Assembly: GCF_027158205.1 (NCBI RefSeq)
Contig: NZ_JAPVLU010000039.1
Coordinates: 1-64,000 of the forward strand
Source of the DNA: Streptomyces sp. H39-S7
GTDB taxonomy: Bacteria > Actinomycetota > Actinomycetes > Streptomycetales > Streptomycetaceae
Direction: 5' to 3'
Length of the DNA stretch: 64,000 bases
A model generated the notes under the pieces. The model worked only from the letters and a program-made list of their open reading frames with translations, had not been told where the DNA came from and ran no database searches. Positions 34,629 through 44,679 of this stretch are shown piece by piece (the first letter of the stretch is position 1; each line of letters opens with the position of its first letter). A program made the translations under genes and the position numbers.

Positions 34629-35228
34629 TCAGGCCGGCTGCGGCCACTGCGGGGAGCGGCCCAGTATCGCGACGATCCGGTCGAGCGGATCGCCGCTCCC
34701 GCCGTCGGCCACCACGGGCCCGAACGCCGCGTCCTCGGCCAGCCGGCTCTCCCCCGCCGGAACGGCCGCGGCCACCGGCAGCGCCGCCGCCAGCACCTCC
34801 GGGTCGAACTTCGCGTCCACGCCGATGGCCCGCGCCACGTCCCAGCCGTGCACCACGGTGTCCACGAAGTGGAAGCCGATCGCCACCGTCGCGTGGAAGG
34901 CCCGTTCGTCACGGATCTCCGGAAGCCACCAACGGCGCTCCAGCGCCCCCGACTCGGTGAAGGCCGCCGCCACATCGGCGGCCGATGCCGCGAACGCCCC
35001 GGCCGGATCGTCCCCCACCGGCCGGTCGTCGAAGACCGACCGGTCCTTCGTCTCCCCCCGCGCCGCCGCCGCGAAGCCGTGGTTCTGCCCCACCATGTGC
35101 TCCAGCAGCCGCCGCAGCGTCCACTCCCCGCACGGCGTCGCCACATCCAGCGGGGTCGAGCCGATCCTTCCGGTGATCTCTTCCGCCGTCCGCAGCGCCT
35201 GCCGATGCAATACCCGAAGATCCGTCAT
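34629..35228 (-). CDS. DinB-like mycothiol-dependent maleylpyruvate-isomerase-family protein (TIGR03086 type)
   Basis: The 199-residue protein reads TPLDVATPCGEWTLRRLLEH followed by MVGQN, the signature of actinobacterial DinB-fold proteins related to mycothiol-dependent maleylpyruvate isomerase, in which His of EHMVG and two further histidines bind metal. FHFVDTVVHGWDVARAIG supplies the second metal-ligand helix. The start is ATG 35228, where the sequence MTDLRVLHRQAL matches the family; ten further residues upstream do not. The true substrate of most members is unknown. It converges on the nucleotidyltransferase, with 12 nt between stops. Confidence 0.87.
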   Translation of the reverse strand: MTDLRVLHRQALRTAEEITGRIGSTPLDVATPCGEWTLRRLLEHMVGQNHGFAAAARGETKDRSVFDDRPVGDDPAGAFAASAADVAAAFTESGALERRWWLPEIRDERAFHATVAIGFHFVDTVVHGWDVARAIGVDAKFDPEVLAAALPVAAAVPAGESRLAEDAAFGPVVADGGSGDPLDRIVAILGRSPQWPQPA

Positions 35229-35323
35229 ACCGTGAACGGTAACCGCCGGGTACGACAATCCGGTCGGCCCGCCCGGACGGAAACCCGCTCGTCCGCACCC
35301 GAGTTGCGCCCTACGCTGCGGAG

Positions 35324-36067
35324 ATGAGCAACCGCAAACACCTCGTGGCGATCCTGAGCGGAGCCGGCATCTCGACGGACTCCGGAATTCCGGACTACCG
35401 CGGCCCCAACGGGCTGTGGCGGCGCGACCCCGAGGCGGAGAAGCTCGTCACCTACGACACCTACATGGCCGACCCGGACATCCGCCGCCGCGCCTGGCTC
35501 ATGCGGCGCGACAGCGAGACCTGGCACGCCCGCCCCAACGCGGCGCATGACGCGGTGGCGGAGCTGGAGAGGTCCGGTGTGCCGGTCCGCGTCATCACGC
35601 AGAACGTCGACGGCCTGCACCAGTTGGCCGGGGTGCCCGCCCGCAAGGTGCTGGAGCTGCACGGCACGGCACGGGCCGTGGTCTGCACGAAGTGCCATGC
35701 GCGCAGCGGCATGGACATCGCGCTGGAACGGGTGGCGGCCGGTGAGCAGGACCCGCCGTGCCTGGCCTGTGGCGGAATCCTGAAGTCCGCGACGGTGATG
35801 TTCGGGCAGCGCCTCGACCCGGAGGTGCTCGCGCAGGCGATGGCCATCGCGAAGGCCTGCGACACGTTCTTCGCCGTCGGTACGACTCTGCGGGTCCAGC
35901 CCGCCGCGTCCCTGGCCGGCATCGCCGCCGAACACGGCGCCCGCCTGGTCATCGTGAACGCCGAACCCACCCCCTACGACGAGTTGGCCGACGAGGTGAT
36001 CCGCGAGCCGATCGGAACGGCTCTGCCGGCTCTGCTCAGCGCGCTGGCGCCGCGTCAGGAGCGCTGA
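35324..36067 (+). CDS. cobB: Sir2-family NAD-dependent protein deacylase
   Basis: The 247-residue sirtuin removes acyl groups from lysine using NAD. All landmarks are present: GAGISTDSGIPDYRGPNGLW, TQNVDGLH, catalytic H113 in LELHGT, and a zinc ribbon with C121-x2-C124 and C146-x2-C149. Length is typical of bacterial CobB. It stands alone and converges on the FAD oxidoreductase, with 4 nt between stops. Targets cannot be deduced; in actinobacteria acyl-CoA synthetases are common ones. Confidence 0.95.
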   Translation: MSNRKHLVAILSGAGISTDSGIPDYRGPNGLWRRDPEAEKLVTYDTYMADPDIRRRAWLMRRDSETWHARPNAAHDAVAELERSGVPVRVITQNVDGLHQLAGVPARKVLELHGTARAVVCTKCHARSGMDIALERVAAGEQDPPCLACGGILKSATVMFGQRLDPEVLAQAMAIAKACDTFFAVGTTLRVQPAASLAGIAAEHGARLVIVNAEPTPYDELADEVIREPIGTALPALLSALAPRQER

Positions 36068-36071
36068 CCTC

Positions 36072-37499
36072 TCAGCGCGCCCGCTTCGCCAGTGACGTGA
36101 GGACCGCGCGGGCCGCGTGGTGGCCGCTCATTCCGTGGACGCCGGGGCCCGGCGGAGTGGCGGAGGAGCAGAGGAAGACGTTGGGGCGGGCGGTGGCGTA
36201 GGGGTTCCAGGCGATCTTCGGGCGGAGGACCGTCTGGAGGCCGGCGAAGGCTCCGCAGGCGATGTCGCCGCCGACGTAGTTGACGTTGTGGGCGGCGAGT
36301 TCGGCCGGGCCCGCGACCGCGCGGGCCAGGACGAGGTCGCGGAAGCCGGGCGCGAAGCGCTCGATCTGGCGCTCGACGGCGTCGGTGGCGTTGCCGTGCC
36401 AGTCGTGCGGGACGTGGCCGTAGGCCCAGAAGACGTGCTTGCCCTCGGGGGCGCGGCTCGGGTCGACGACGGTCGGCTGGGACGTGATCAGGAAGGGGGT
36501 CTGCGGCGGCCGGCCGCTGACCGCGCGGTTGAGCGCGTCGCCGATCTCGGTGTACGTCGGGCCGATGTGGACCGTGCCGGCGCGACGGGCGTCGGGCGCG
36601 GTCCAGGGGACGGGGCCGTCCAGCGCGTAGTCGATCTTGAAGACGGACGGGCCGTAGGTGAAGTTCCGGTAGGCGTCGCCGAGTCCGGCGATGCGGGCCA
36701 GGGCCGTCGGCGAGGTGTCGAAGACGTAGGCCCGTGCCGGCGGCAGCTCGTCGAGCTTGCGAACCGTCACGCCCGTGTGGACGACTCCGCCCTGTTCCTT
36801 GAGGTACGACGCGAGGGCGTCCGCGATCGACTGCGAGCCGCCGCGCGGGATCGGCCAGCCCACCGCGTGCGCGGCGAGCGCGAAGATCAGGGCGGTGGCG
36901 CCGGTCAGCGGCGAGGTGAGCGGGGTGATCGCGTGCGCGGCCAGGCCGGCCAGCAGGGCACGGGCCTTGGGGTCGCGGAAGCGCCTGGCCAGCACGGCGA
37001 CGGGCGGCAGCCCGGTCAGGCCGAAGCGGACGAACCGGTAGGGGTCGATGGGCACCCCGCGCCACTGGGGCCGCAGCAGGTCGGCGGCCATCGTGTTCCA
37101 GTGGCCGACGTAGGGCGCCACCAGCCGGCGGTAGCGGACGGCGTCGTGCGCGCCGAAGGACGCGGCGGTCTCGCCCACGGAGCGCGACAGCAGCGCGGCC
37201 GTGCCGTCCGGGAACGGGTGCGCCATCGGCAGCTCGGGATGCAGCCACTCCAGACCGTGCGCGCGCAGCGGCAGTGCCTTGAACGCGGGCGAGCCGGCAC
37301 CCATCGGGTGCACCGCCGAGCAGGGGTCGTGCCGGAAGCCCGGCAGCGTCAGCTCCTGGGTCCTGGCGCCGCCGCCGACCGTGTCGGCCGCCTCGTAGAT
37401 CTGTACGGACAGGCCGGCGCGGGCCAGCTCCGCCGCGGCCGTCAGCCCGTTCGGCCCGGCTCCGACGACCACCACGTCCACTACCGCAGTCCGGCTCAT
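36072..37499 (-). CDS. Phytoene-desaturase-like FAD oxidoreductase
   Basis: The 475-residue flavoprotein begins [20 protein letters not shown] with the dinucleotide-binding G-x-G-x2-G and goes on to [20 protein letters not shown]. The C-terminal FAD-binding block is in [13 protein letters not shown]. It belongs to the CrtI-like NAD(P)/FAD-dependent oxidoreductases, many of which are not carotenoid enzymes. The substrate is unknown, and no carotenoid genes are nearby. Its ATG shares one base with the stop of the inositol-monophosphatase-like gene (TGATG), so it is the last gene of the leftward run that starts at the pyrimidine operon. Confidence 0.87.
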   Translation of the reverse strand: MSRTAVVDVVVVGAGPNGLTAAAELARAGLSVQIYEAADTVGGGARTQELTLPGFRHDPCSAVHPMGAGSPAFKALPLRAHGLEWLHPELPMAHPFPDGTAALLSRSVGETAASFGAHDAVRYRRLVAPYVGHWNTMAADLLRPQWRGVPIDPYRFVRFGLTGLPPVAVLARRFRDPKARALLAGLAAHAITPLTSPLTGATALIFALAAHAVGWPIPRGGSQSIADALASYLKEQGGVVHTGVTVRKLDELPPARAYVFDTSPTALARIAGLGDAYRNFTYGPSVFKIDYALDGPVPWTAPDARRAGTVHIGPTYTEIGDALNRAVSGRPPQTPFLITSQPTVVDPSRAPEGKHVFWAYGHVPHDWHGNATDAVERQIERFAPGFRDLVLARAVAGPAELAAHNVNYVGGDIACGAFAGLQTVLRPKIAWNPYATARPNVFLCSSATPPGPGVHGMSGHHAARAVLTSLAKRAR

Positions 37500-38317
37500 C
37501 ACACGCCCATCAGCTCGAGAATCCGCCGCGCGGTCTCCGCGTCGCGGGCGATGGAGAACGGCAGCGCGTTGCCCCCGGGAATGCGGAACGGCCCGCCGGC
37601 CGCCGTCAGGCTGGCCCCGCCGGCCTCGGTCACCAGGAGGAGTCCGGCGGCGTGGTCCCAGGGCAGTTCCCAGAAGAAGGCCACTCCATCCACGCTGCCC
37701 CTGGCCAGCTCCAGGTACTCGATACCGGCGCAGGTGCACGACCGGGTCACCGCGCCGCCCGCTTCCAGCCGGCCGATCAGCTCCCGCTCCTTCTCGGTGC
37801 GGTAGACCGGGTTCGACGTGGAGACCCGCAGGACGCCGTCGGGCGCGCCGGCCGTGCGCATCGGCTGCCCGTTGAGGTACGCGCCCGCGCCGCGCCGCGC
37901 GGTCGCCATCAGCCCCCGCTCGGGGACGTAGGTCCAGGACGCGAGCGGCTCACCACCCTGCACGAGGGTGACGAGCGTCGCGTAACCGTCCTCGCCGCGC
38001 ACGAAGTTCGCGGTGCCGTCGACCGGGTCGACGACCCACACCGGATCGGCACCGTCCAGTCGCCTGAGGACGCCGATGTCGGCGCTGACCGCCTCCTCGC
38101 CGACGACCACGGAGCCGGGCAGGAGCGCGGTCAGCTCCTCGGTGAGCCGTTCCTCCGCCCGGCGGTCGGCGGTGGTCACCAGGTCGTAGGGGCCGTTCTT
38201 CTCGATCACGTCCTCGGCCGCGAGCCGCCGCCAGCGCGGCGTGACCTCTTCGGCGACCACGGCCCGTACCACCCGCTCGACGGCTGCGAGCAGTTCCTCA
38301 TCGACCTCGTTGACCAT
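37499..38317 (-). CDS. Inositol-monophosphatase-family phosphatase
   Basis: The 272-residue Mg-dependent phosphatase has the family metal motifs [21 protein letters not shown] and [14 protein letters not shown]. Relatives hydrolyse inositol-1-phosphate, histidinol phosphate, fructose-1,6-bisphosphate or 3'-phosphoadenosine phosphates; nothing in the sequence fixes the choice. It starts 12 nt after the stop of the NCS1 permease and overlaps the downstream FAD oxidoreductase by one base. Whether it belongs functionally to pyrimidine breakdown is doubtful, although it is probably cotranscribed. Confidence 0.9.
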   Translation of the reverse strand: MVNEVDEELLAAVERVVRAVVAEEVTPRWRRLAAEDVIEKNGPYDLVTTADRRAEERLTEELTALLPGSVVVGEEAVSADIGVLRRLDGADPVWVVDPVDGTANFVRGEDGYATLVTLVQGGEPLASWTYVPERGLMATARRGAGAYLNGQPMRTAGAPDGVLRVSTSNPVYRTEKERELIGRLEAGGAVTRSCTCAGIEYLELARGSVDGVAFFWELPWDHAAGLLLVTEAGGASLTAAGGPFRIPGGNALPFSIARDAETARRILELMGV

Positions 38318-38329
38318 GGCTCCATCAAA

Positions 38330-39850
<1,521 letters not shown>

Positions 39851-39868
39851 CGACACCTCATCTCAGGG

Positions 39869-40879
39869 TCATCTCAGAACGGGGATGATGTGCTCGCCGT
39901 AGGCGTCGATGGTCGACTCCTTGGCGTCGTGCATGTCGTAGAGGGCGAACTGGTCGACGCCCAGCTCGCGGAGGTGTTCGAGCTTGGCGAGGTGCGCCCC
40001 GACCGGGCCGAGCAGGCAGAACCGGTCGACGATCTCGTCGGGCACGAAGGCGGTGTCGGGATTGCCCGAGCGTCCGTGGTGGGCGTAGTCGTACCCCTGG
40101 CGCTGCTCGATGTACGCGGTCAGCTCGTCGGGCACCAGGCCGGAGTGCTCGCCGTAGCGGGAGACGAGGTCGGCGACGTGGTTGCCGACCATGCCGCCGA
40201 ACCAGCGGCACTGCTCGCGGGCGTGCGCCAGCTGCTCCTCGCTGCCGTCCGTGACATAGGCGGGCGCGGCGACGCAGATGGTGATGGCGGACGGGTCGCG
40301 GCCGGCGGCGGACGCCGCGTCCCGGACCGCGCGGATCATCCACTCGGTGAGGAACGGGTCGGCCAGCTGCAGGATGAACCCGTCGGCCTTCTCCCCGGCC
40401 AGGGCCAGTGCCTTGGGCCCGTAGGCGGCCATCCAGACCGGCAGCTTCCCGTTCTCCACCCACGGCAGCCGCATCGGGGTGCCGTCGACGGACGCCTCGC
40501 GGCCCTCGGCGAGGTCGCGGATGACGCCGATCGCCTCGCCGACGCGCGCGAGGGTGTTGGGCTTGCGCCCGGCGACCCGCATGGCCGAGTCGCCGCGCCC
40601 GATGCCGCACACCGTGCGGTTGCCGTACATGGAGTTGAGGGTGGCGAAGGTGGACGCGGTCACTTCCCAGGTGCGGGTGCCGGGGTTGGTGACCATCGGG
40701 CCGACGATCAGTTTGCGGGTGTGTTCGAGGATGCGGCTGTAGATGACGAAGGGCTCCTGCCAGAGCACGGCGGAGTCGAAGGTCCAGCCGTGGGTGAATC
40801 CGTTGCGCTCGGCGCGGCGCATGAGGCCGACGACACCGGAAGCGGGCGGATCCGTCTGCAGGACGAGGCCGAAGTCCAT
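39869..40879 (-). CDS. LLM-class flavin/F420-dependent oxidoreductase (TIGR03842 type)
   Basis: The 336-residue luciferase-like TIM-barrel protein starts MDFGLVLQTDPPASGVVGLM and contains GPMVTNPGTRTWEVTASTFA and TVCGIGRGDSAMRVAGRKPN, as in F420-dependent LLM enzymes. I recall a TIGR family of such proteins that recurs next to dihydropyrimidinase genes. It lies between the dihydropyrimidinase and the permease, 10 nt from the former. The operon has no flavin/iron-sulphur dihydropyrimidine dehydrogenase, so this protein could carry out the redox step on the pyrimidine ring. That role is inference; a hydroxylation or side reaction is equally compatible with the fold. Confidence 0.87.
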   Translation of the reverse strand: MDFGLVLQTDPPASGVVGLMRRAERNGFTHGWTFDSAVLWQEPFVIYSRILEHTRKLIVGPMVTNPGTRTWEVTASTFATLNSMYGNRTVCGIGRGDSAMRVAGRKPNTLARVGEAIGVIRDLAEGREASVDGTPMRLPWVENGKLPVWMAAYGPKALALAGEKADGFILQLADPFLTEWMIRAVRDAASAAGRDPSAITICVAAPAYVTDGSEEQLAHAREQCRWFGGMVGNHVADLVSRYGEHSGLVPDELTAYIEQRQGYDYAHHGRSGNPDTAFVPDEIVDRFCLLGPVGAHLAKLEHLRELGVDQFALYDMHDAKESTIDAYGEHIIPVLR

Positions 40880-40889
40880 GGCGCTGCTC

Positions 40890-42302
40890 CTAGATGAGGT
40901 ACTGACAGGTGCTGCGCGGGGTGTACTGGCCGTGTCCGGCCCGCCCCACGTACGTGCGGTCGGTGATCACGGGCTCGCCGCGCGACAGGACGGTCTCGAC
41001 CCGTCCGGTGAGCCGCTTCCCCTCGTACGCCGAGTAGTCGACGTTCATGTGATGGGTCTCGGCGGAGACGACCTGCTCGGTGTGCGGGTCGTAGATGACG
41101 ATGTCGGCGTCGGCGCCCGGCGCGATGGTGCCCTTGCGCGGGTAGAGGCCGAACATCCTGGCCGGGGTGGCGCAGGCGATCTCGATCCAGCGGCGCCGAG
41201 TGATCCGGCCGTCCACGACCGCCTGGTGCAGCAGGTCCATACGGTTCTCGACGCCCGGCAGCCCGTTGGGGATCTTGGAGAAGTCGCCGCGGCCCAGGTC
41301 CTTCTGCCCGGTGAAGCAGAACGGGCAGTGGTCGGTGGAGACGACCTGCAGGTCGTTGGTGCGCAGCCCCCGCCAGAGCGCCTCCTGGTGCTCCTTGGGG
41401 CGCAGCGGTGTGGAGCAGACGTACTTGGCGCCCTCGAAGTCCGGCTCCGCGAGGTTGTCGGTGGACAGGAAGAGGTACTGCGGACAGGTCTCGCCGAAGA
41501 CGTTGAGCCCCTTGTCGCGCGCCTGGGCCAGCTCGGCGAGCGCCTCCTCGGCGGAGACGTGCACGACGTACAGCGGGGAGCCCGCCACCCGCGCCAGCTG
41601 GATGGCGCGGTGGGTCGCCTCGGCCTCCAGCAGGGCCTTGCGGACCTCGCCGTGGTAGCGGGGGTCGGTACGGCCCGCCGCCAGGGCCTGCTGGACGAGG
41701 ACGTCGATGGCGATGCCGTTCTCGGCGTGCATCATGATCAGGCCGCCGTTGCCGGCCGAGCGCTGCATGGCGCGCAGGATCTGGCCGTCGTCGCTGTAGA
41801 AGACGCCGGGGTAGGCCATGAAGAGCTTGAAGCTGGTCACGCCCTCCTCCACCAGGACGTCCATCTCCTTCAGCGTGTCCTCGTTGACGTCCGAGAGGAT
41901 CATGTGGAAGGCGTAGTCGATGGCGCACTGGGCGTCGGCCTTGGCGTGCCAGGCGTCCAGACCGGAGCGCAGTGAGTGGCCGACGCTCTGGACCGCGAAG
42001 TCCACGATGGTCGTGGTGCCGCCCCAGGCCGCGGCGCGGGTGCCGGTCTCGAAGGTGTCCGACGCGGCGGTGCCGCCGAACGGCAGCTCCATGTGGGTGT
42101 GCGCGTCGACGCCGCCCGGGATGACGTACTTCCCGGCCGCTTCGACGATCCGGGCGTCGCCGGTGGTCCAGCTCTCCGCCACGGCGGACTCGTGGGCGGC
42201 CAGGGCCACCACCCGGCTGCCCTCGATCAGCACGTCGGCGTGGATCTCGTCGGCGGCGGTAATGACGAGGCCGCCGCGGACGACGGTGCGTGGGGTGGTC
42301 AT
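40890..42302 (-). CDS. hydA: Dihydropyrimidinase / D-hydantoinase
   Basis: This cyclic amidohydrolase of 470 residues opens 5,6-dihydrouracil to N-carbamoyl-beta-alanine. The dinuclear zinc site is visible: H68 and H70 in GGVDAHTHMELPFGG, the carboxylated lysine K159 in TSFKLFMAYPG, histidine in MMHAENG, and the aspartate region VSTDHCPFCF. The ATG at 42302 overlaps the aminotransferase stop by 4 nt. Together with the downstream ureidopropionase it defines reductive pyrimidine catabolism. Hydantoin hydrolysis is an alternative or additional activity of the family. Confidence 0.95.
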   Translation of the reverse strand: MTTPRTVVRGGLVITAADEIHADVLIEGSRVVALAAHESAVAESWTTGDARIVEAAGKYVIPGGVDAHTHMELPFGGTAASDTFETGTRAAAWGGTTTIVDFAVQSVGHSLRSGLDAWHAKADAQCAIDYAFHMILSDVNEDTLKEMDVLVEEGVTSFKLFMAYPGVFYSDDGQILRAMQRSAGNGGLIMMHAENGIAIDVLVQQALAAGRTDPRYHGEVRKALLEAEATHRAIQLARVAGSPLYVVHVSAEEALAELAQARDKGLNVFGETCPQYLFLSTDNLAEPDFEGAKYVCSTPLRPKEHQEALWRGLRTNDLQVVSTDHCPFCFTGQKDLGRGDFSKIPNGLPGVENRMDLLHQAVVDGRITRRRWIEIACATPARMFGLYPRKGTIAPGADADIVIYDPHTEQVVSAETHHMNVDYSAYEGKRLTGRVETVLSRGEPVITDRTYVGRAGHGQYTPRSTCQYLI

Positions 42303-43630
42303 GGCCTGCCTCCGGCGAGTTTGTCCTGGGTCAGCCTGAGCGCGTCCTCGAGGGCGCTCGCGCCCTCTTCCGCCTCGGCGACGCTGAGTGTCAGCGGCGG
42401 TGCGATGCGCAGCGCGTTTCCACCGCGGCCGCCCTTGCCGATCAGCAGCCCGAACTCGCGGGCCGCCTCCAGGACCAGGCTCGCGGCCTGCGCCGACGGT
42501 TCGCCGGTGGCGGGTTCGACGAGTTCGACGCCGAGCATCAGCCCCCGGCCGCGGACCTCGCGGACGATCGGCAGCGCGGCGCTGATCGCCTCCAGCCGGG
42601 ACTTGAGCAGCCCGCCGACCCGGCGGGCGTTGCCCTGCAGATCGTGGTCGACGAGGTACGTCAGGTTGGCCAGCGCTCCCGCGGTGGTGATCGGGCTGCC
42701 GCCGAAGGTGGAGATGGAGTTCGCGGTCAGGCAGTTCATGACCTCGGCGCGGGCCACGACGCCGCCCATGGACATCCCGTTGCCGATGCCCTTGGCGAAG
42801 GTCAGGATGTCCGGCGGGCCGGCCTGGTCGTGGGCCTGCCAGCCCCAGAAGTGGTCGCCCGTCCGGCCCCAGCCGGTCTGCACCTCGTCGCTGATCCACA
42901 GGATGCCGTGCCGGTCCAGGACCCGCTTGAACGCGGCCAGCAGCCCGTCCGGGCCGGAGGTGAAGCCGCCGACGCCCTGGATCGGCTCCGCGATCAGCGC
43001 CGCGACGCTGCCGTTCGCCTGGCCGAGGATGTCCTCCAGGTCCGCGACGCACGCGGCGGTGAAGGCCGCGTCGTCCAGGTGCGCGTACGGGCCCCGGGTG
43101 CGGACGCCGCCGTGCACGTACAGCGTCTGCAGCGGGGAGAGGCTGGTGGGCGACCAGGCTGAGTTGCCGGTGATGCCGATCGAGGTGAAGGAGCGGCCGT
43201 GGTAGCTGTTGCGCAGCGCCAGGACCTGGTTCGAGCGGCGGTGGGTGGTGGCGAGCAGCAGGGCGGTGTCGTTCGCCTCGGTGCCGGAGGTGGTGAAGAA
43301 GACCCGGGCGTCCGGGATGCCGGACAGCCGGGCGATCCGCTCGGCCAGGTCGACGGCCTGACGGCTCAGGTAGAGCGTCGAGGAGTGCAGGATCCTCCCG
43401 GCCTGCTCGGTGATGGCGGCGGTGACCTCGGGGAGGGCGTGCGCGGTCATCGTGGTCAGGATGCCGCCGAAGAAGTCGAGGTAGCGGTTGCCCTCGGCAT
43501 CCCAGACGTGGCGGCCCTGGCCGTGGGTGATCTCGATGGGCTCGTCGTAGTACGTGGCCACCCAGTCGGGCATGACGGCACGGTGGCGGGCGTGCAGGGG
43601 GGAATGCAGGTTCTCGGTCACGGTTGCCAT
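42299..43630 (-). CDS. Class III aminotransferase (beta-alanine aminotransferase candidate)
   Basis: The 443-residue PLP enzyme has the class III pattern: VFFTTSGTEANDTALLLATT, IAEPIQGVGGF, LWISDEVQTGWGRTG and the Schiff-base lysine in ILTFAKGIGNGMSMGG. In a pyrimidine operon the expected substrate is beta-alanine (from uracil) or 3-aminoisobutyrate (from thymine), giving malonate or methylmalonate semialdehyde. I start at ATG 43630, 5 nt after the nitrilase stop; a longer frame adds 21 residues of the wrong character. No semialdehyde dehydrogenase is adjacent, so the product must be handled elsewhere. Confidence 0.93.
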   Translation of the reverse strand: MATVTENLHSPLHARHRAVMPDWVATYYDEPIEITHGQGRHVWDAEGNRYLDFFGGILTTMTAHALPEVTAAITEQAGRILHSSTLYLSRQAVDLAERIARLSGIPDARVFFTTSGTEANDTALLLATTHRRSNQVLALRNSYHGRSFTSIGITGNSAWSPTSLSPLQTLYVHGGVRTRGPYAHLDDAAFTAACVADLEDILGQANGSVAALIAEPIQGVGGFTSGPDGLLAAFKRVLDRHGILWISDEVQTGWGRTGDHFWGWQAHDQAGPPDILTFAKGIGNGMSMGGVVARAEVMNCLTANSISTFGGSPITTAGALANLTYLVDHDLQGNARRVGGLLKSRLEAISAALPIVREVRGRGLMLGVELVEPATGEPSAQAASLVLEAAREFGLLIGKGGRGGNALRIAPPLTLSVAEAEEGASALEDALRLTQDKLAGGRP

Positions 43631-43635
43631 GACGA

Positions 43636-44478
43636 TCAGGCCTCCGTGAGGTCGCCGTAGGCGTCCGGCCTGCGGTCCCGGTAGAACGCCCACTGCTGGC
43701 GCACCTCGTCGATCAGGTCGAAGTCCAGGTCCCGGACGACCAGCTCCTCCTTGGTGTCGGACGCGACGTCGCCGACGAACTGCCCGCGCGGGTCGACGAA
43801 GTAGCTGGTGCCGTAGAAGTCGTTGTCGCCGTACTCCTCCTGGCCCACCCGGTTGATGGCTGCGATGAAGTACTCATTGGCGACGGCGGCGGCGGGCTGC
43901 TCCAGCTGCCACAGGTAGCCGGACAGGCCGCGCGAGGTCGCGGACGGGTTGTAGACGAGCTGGGCGCCGGCCAGCCCCAGGGCGCGCCAGCCCTCCGGGA
44001 AGTGCCGGTCGTAGCAGATGTAGACGCCGATCCTGCCGACCGCGGTGTCGAAGATCGGCCAGCCGAGGTTGCCGGGCTTGAAGTAGAACTTCTCCCAGAA
44101 CCCCTTGACCTGCGGGATGTGGTGCTTGCGGTACTTGCCGAGGTAGGTACCGTCGGCGTCGATGACCGCGGCGGTGTTGTAGTAGAAGCCGGACTGCTCG
44201 ACCTCGTACACGGGGACGACGATCACCATGCCGGTCTCGCGGGCGAGCGCTTGCATCCGCTGGACGGTGGGTCCGTCGGGGACCGGTTCGGCCCACCGGT
44301 AGTGCTCCGCCTCCTGGACCTGGCAGAAGTAGGGGGCGTTGAACACCTCCTGGAAGCCGATGACCTTGGCACCCTGGGCGGCGGCGGCCCTGGCGTACTC
44401 CTCGTGCTTGGCGATCATCGATTCGGTGTCACCGGTCCAGGTCGCCTGGACGAGCGCGGCACGTACGACGTTGCTCAT
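43636..44478 (-). CDS. Beta-ureidopropionase (nitrilase superfamily)
   Basis: The 280-residue CN-hydrolase splits N-carbamoyl-beta-alanine into beta-alanine, CO2 and ammonia. The catalytic triad is E44 in GFQEVF, K118 in GKYRKHHIP and C155 in VYICYDRHFPEGW. Its similarity to amidases of N-carbamoyl amino acids and its place as first gene of the operon make the function likely. A 14-bp palindrome lies 33-46 nt upstream of the ATG. The gene is followed after 5 nt by the aminotransferase. Confidence 0.93.
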   Translation of the reverse strand: MSNVVRAALVQATWTGDTESMIAKHEEYARAAAAQGAKVIGFQEVFNAPYFCQVQEAEHYRWAEPVPDGPTVQRMQALARETGMVIVVPVYEVEQSGFYYNTAAVIDADGTYLGKYRKHHIPQVKGFWEKFYFKPGNLGWPIFDTAVGRIGVYICYDRHFPEGWRALGLAGAQLVYNPSATSRGLSGYLWQLEQPAAAVANEYFIAAINRVGQEEYGDNDFYGTSYFVDPRGQFVGDVASDTKEELVVRDLDFDLIDEVRQQWAFYRDRRPDAYGDLTEA

Positions 44479-44510
44479 GAGCAGCTCCTCTGACGTGGCA
44501 TCACGTCCGG

Positions 44511-44524
44511 TCTACGCACGTAGA
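44511..44524. promoter_or_regulatory. Palindrome in the pyrimidine-operon promoter
   Basis: TCTACG-CA-CGTAGA is a perfect 6-2-6 inverted repeat 33 nt upstream of the first gene, and a third CGTAGA half-site occurs at 44544-44549. No regulator gene is next to it. It is the best operator candidate for substrate-induced expression. Confidence 0.6.
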
Positions 44525-44679
44525 TTCCGGCCGTGTGGAAGAACGTAGAAGCGCCCTACCCGCTCTGGCAAGACCGCTACCGTTACTTGACCGGGACGAT
44601 CAGGTTTCCCGCACGGGCGGGGCAACCGGCGGCAGCTCCGCCATGCCGGCGCGCCCTCCCGCGGATGGTTGCCGCCGGT

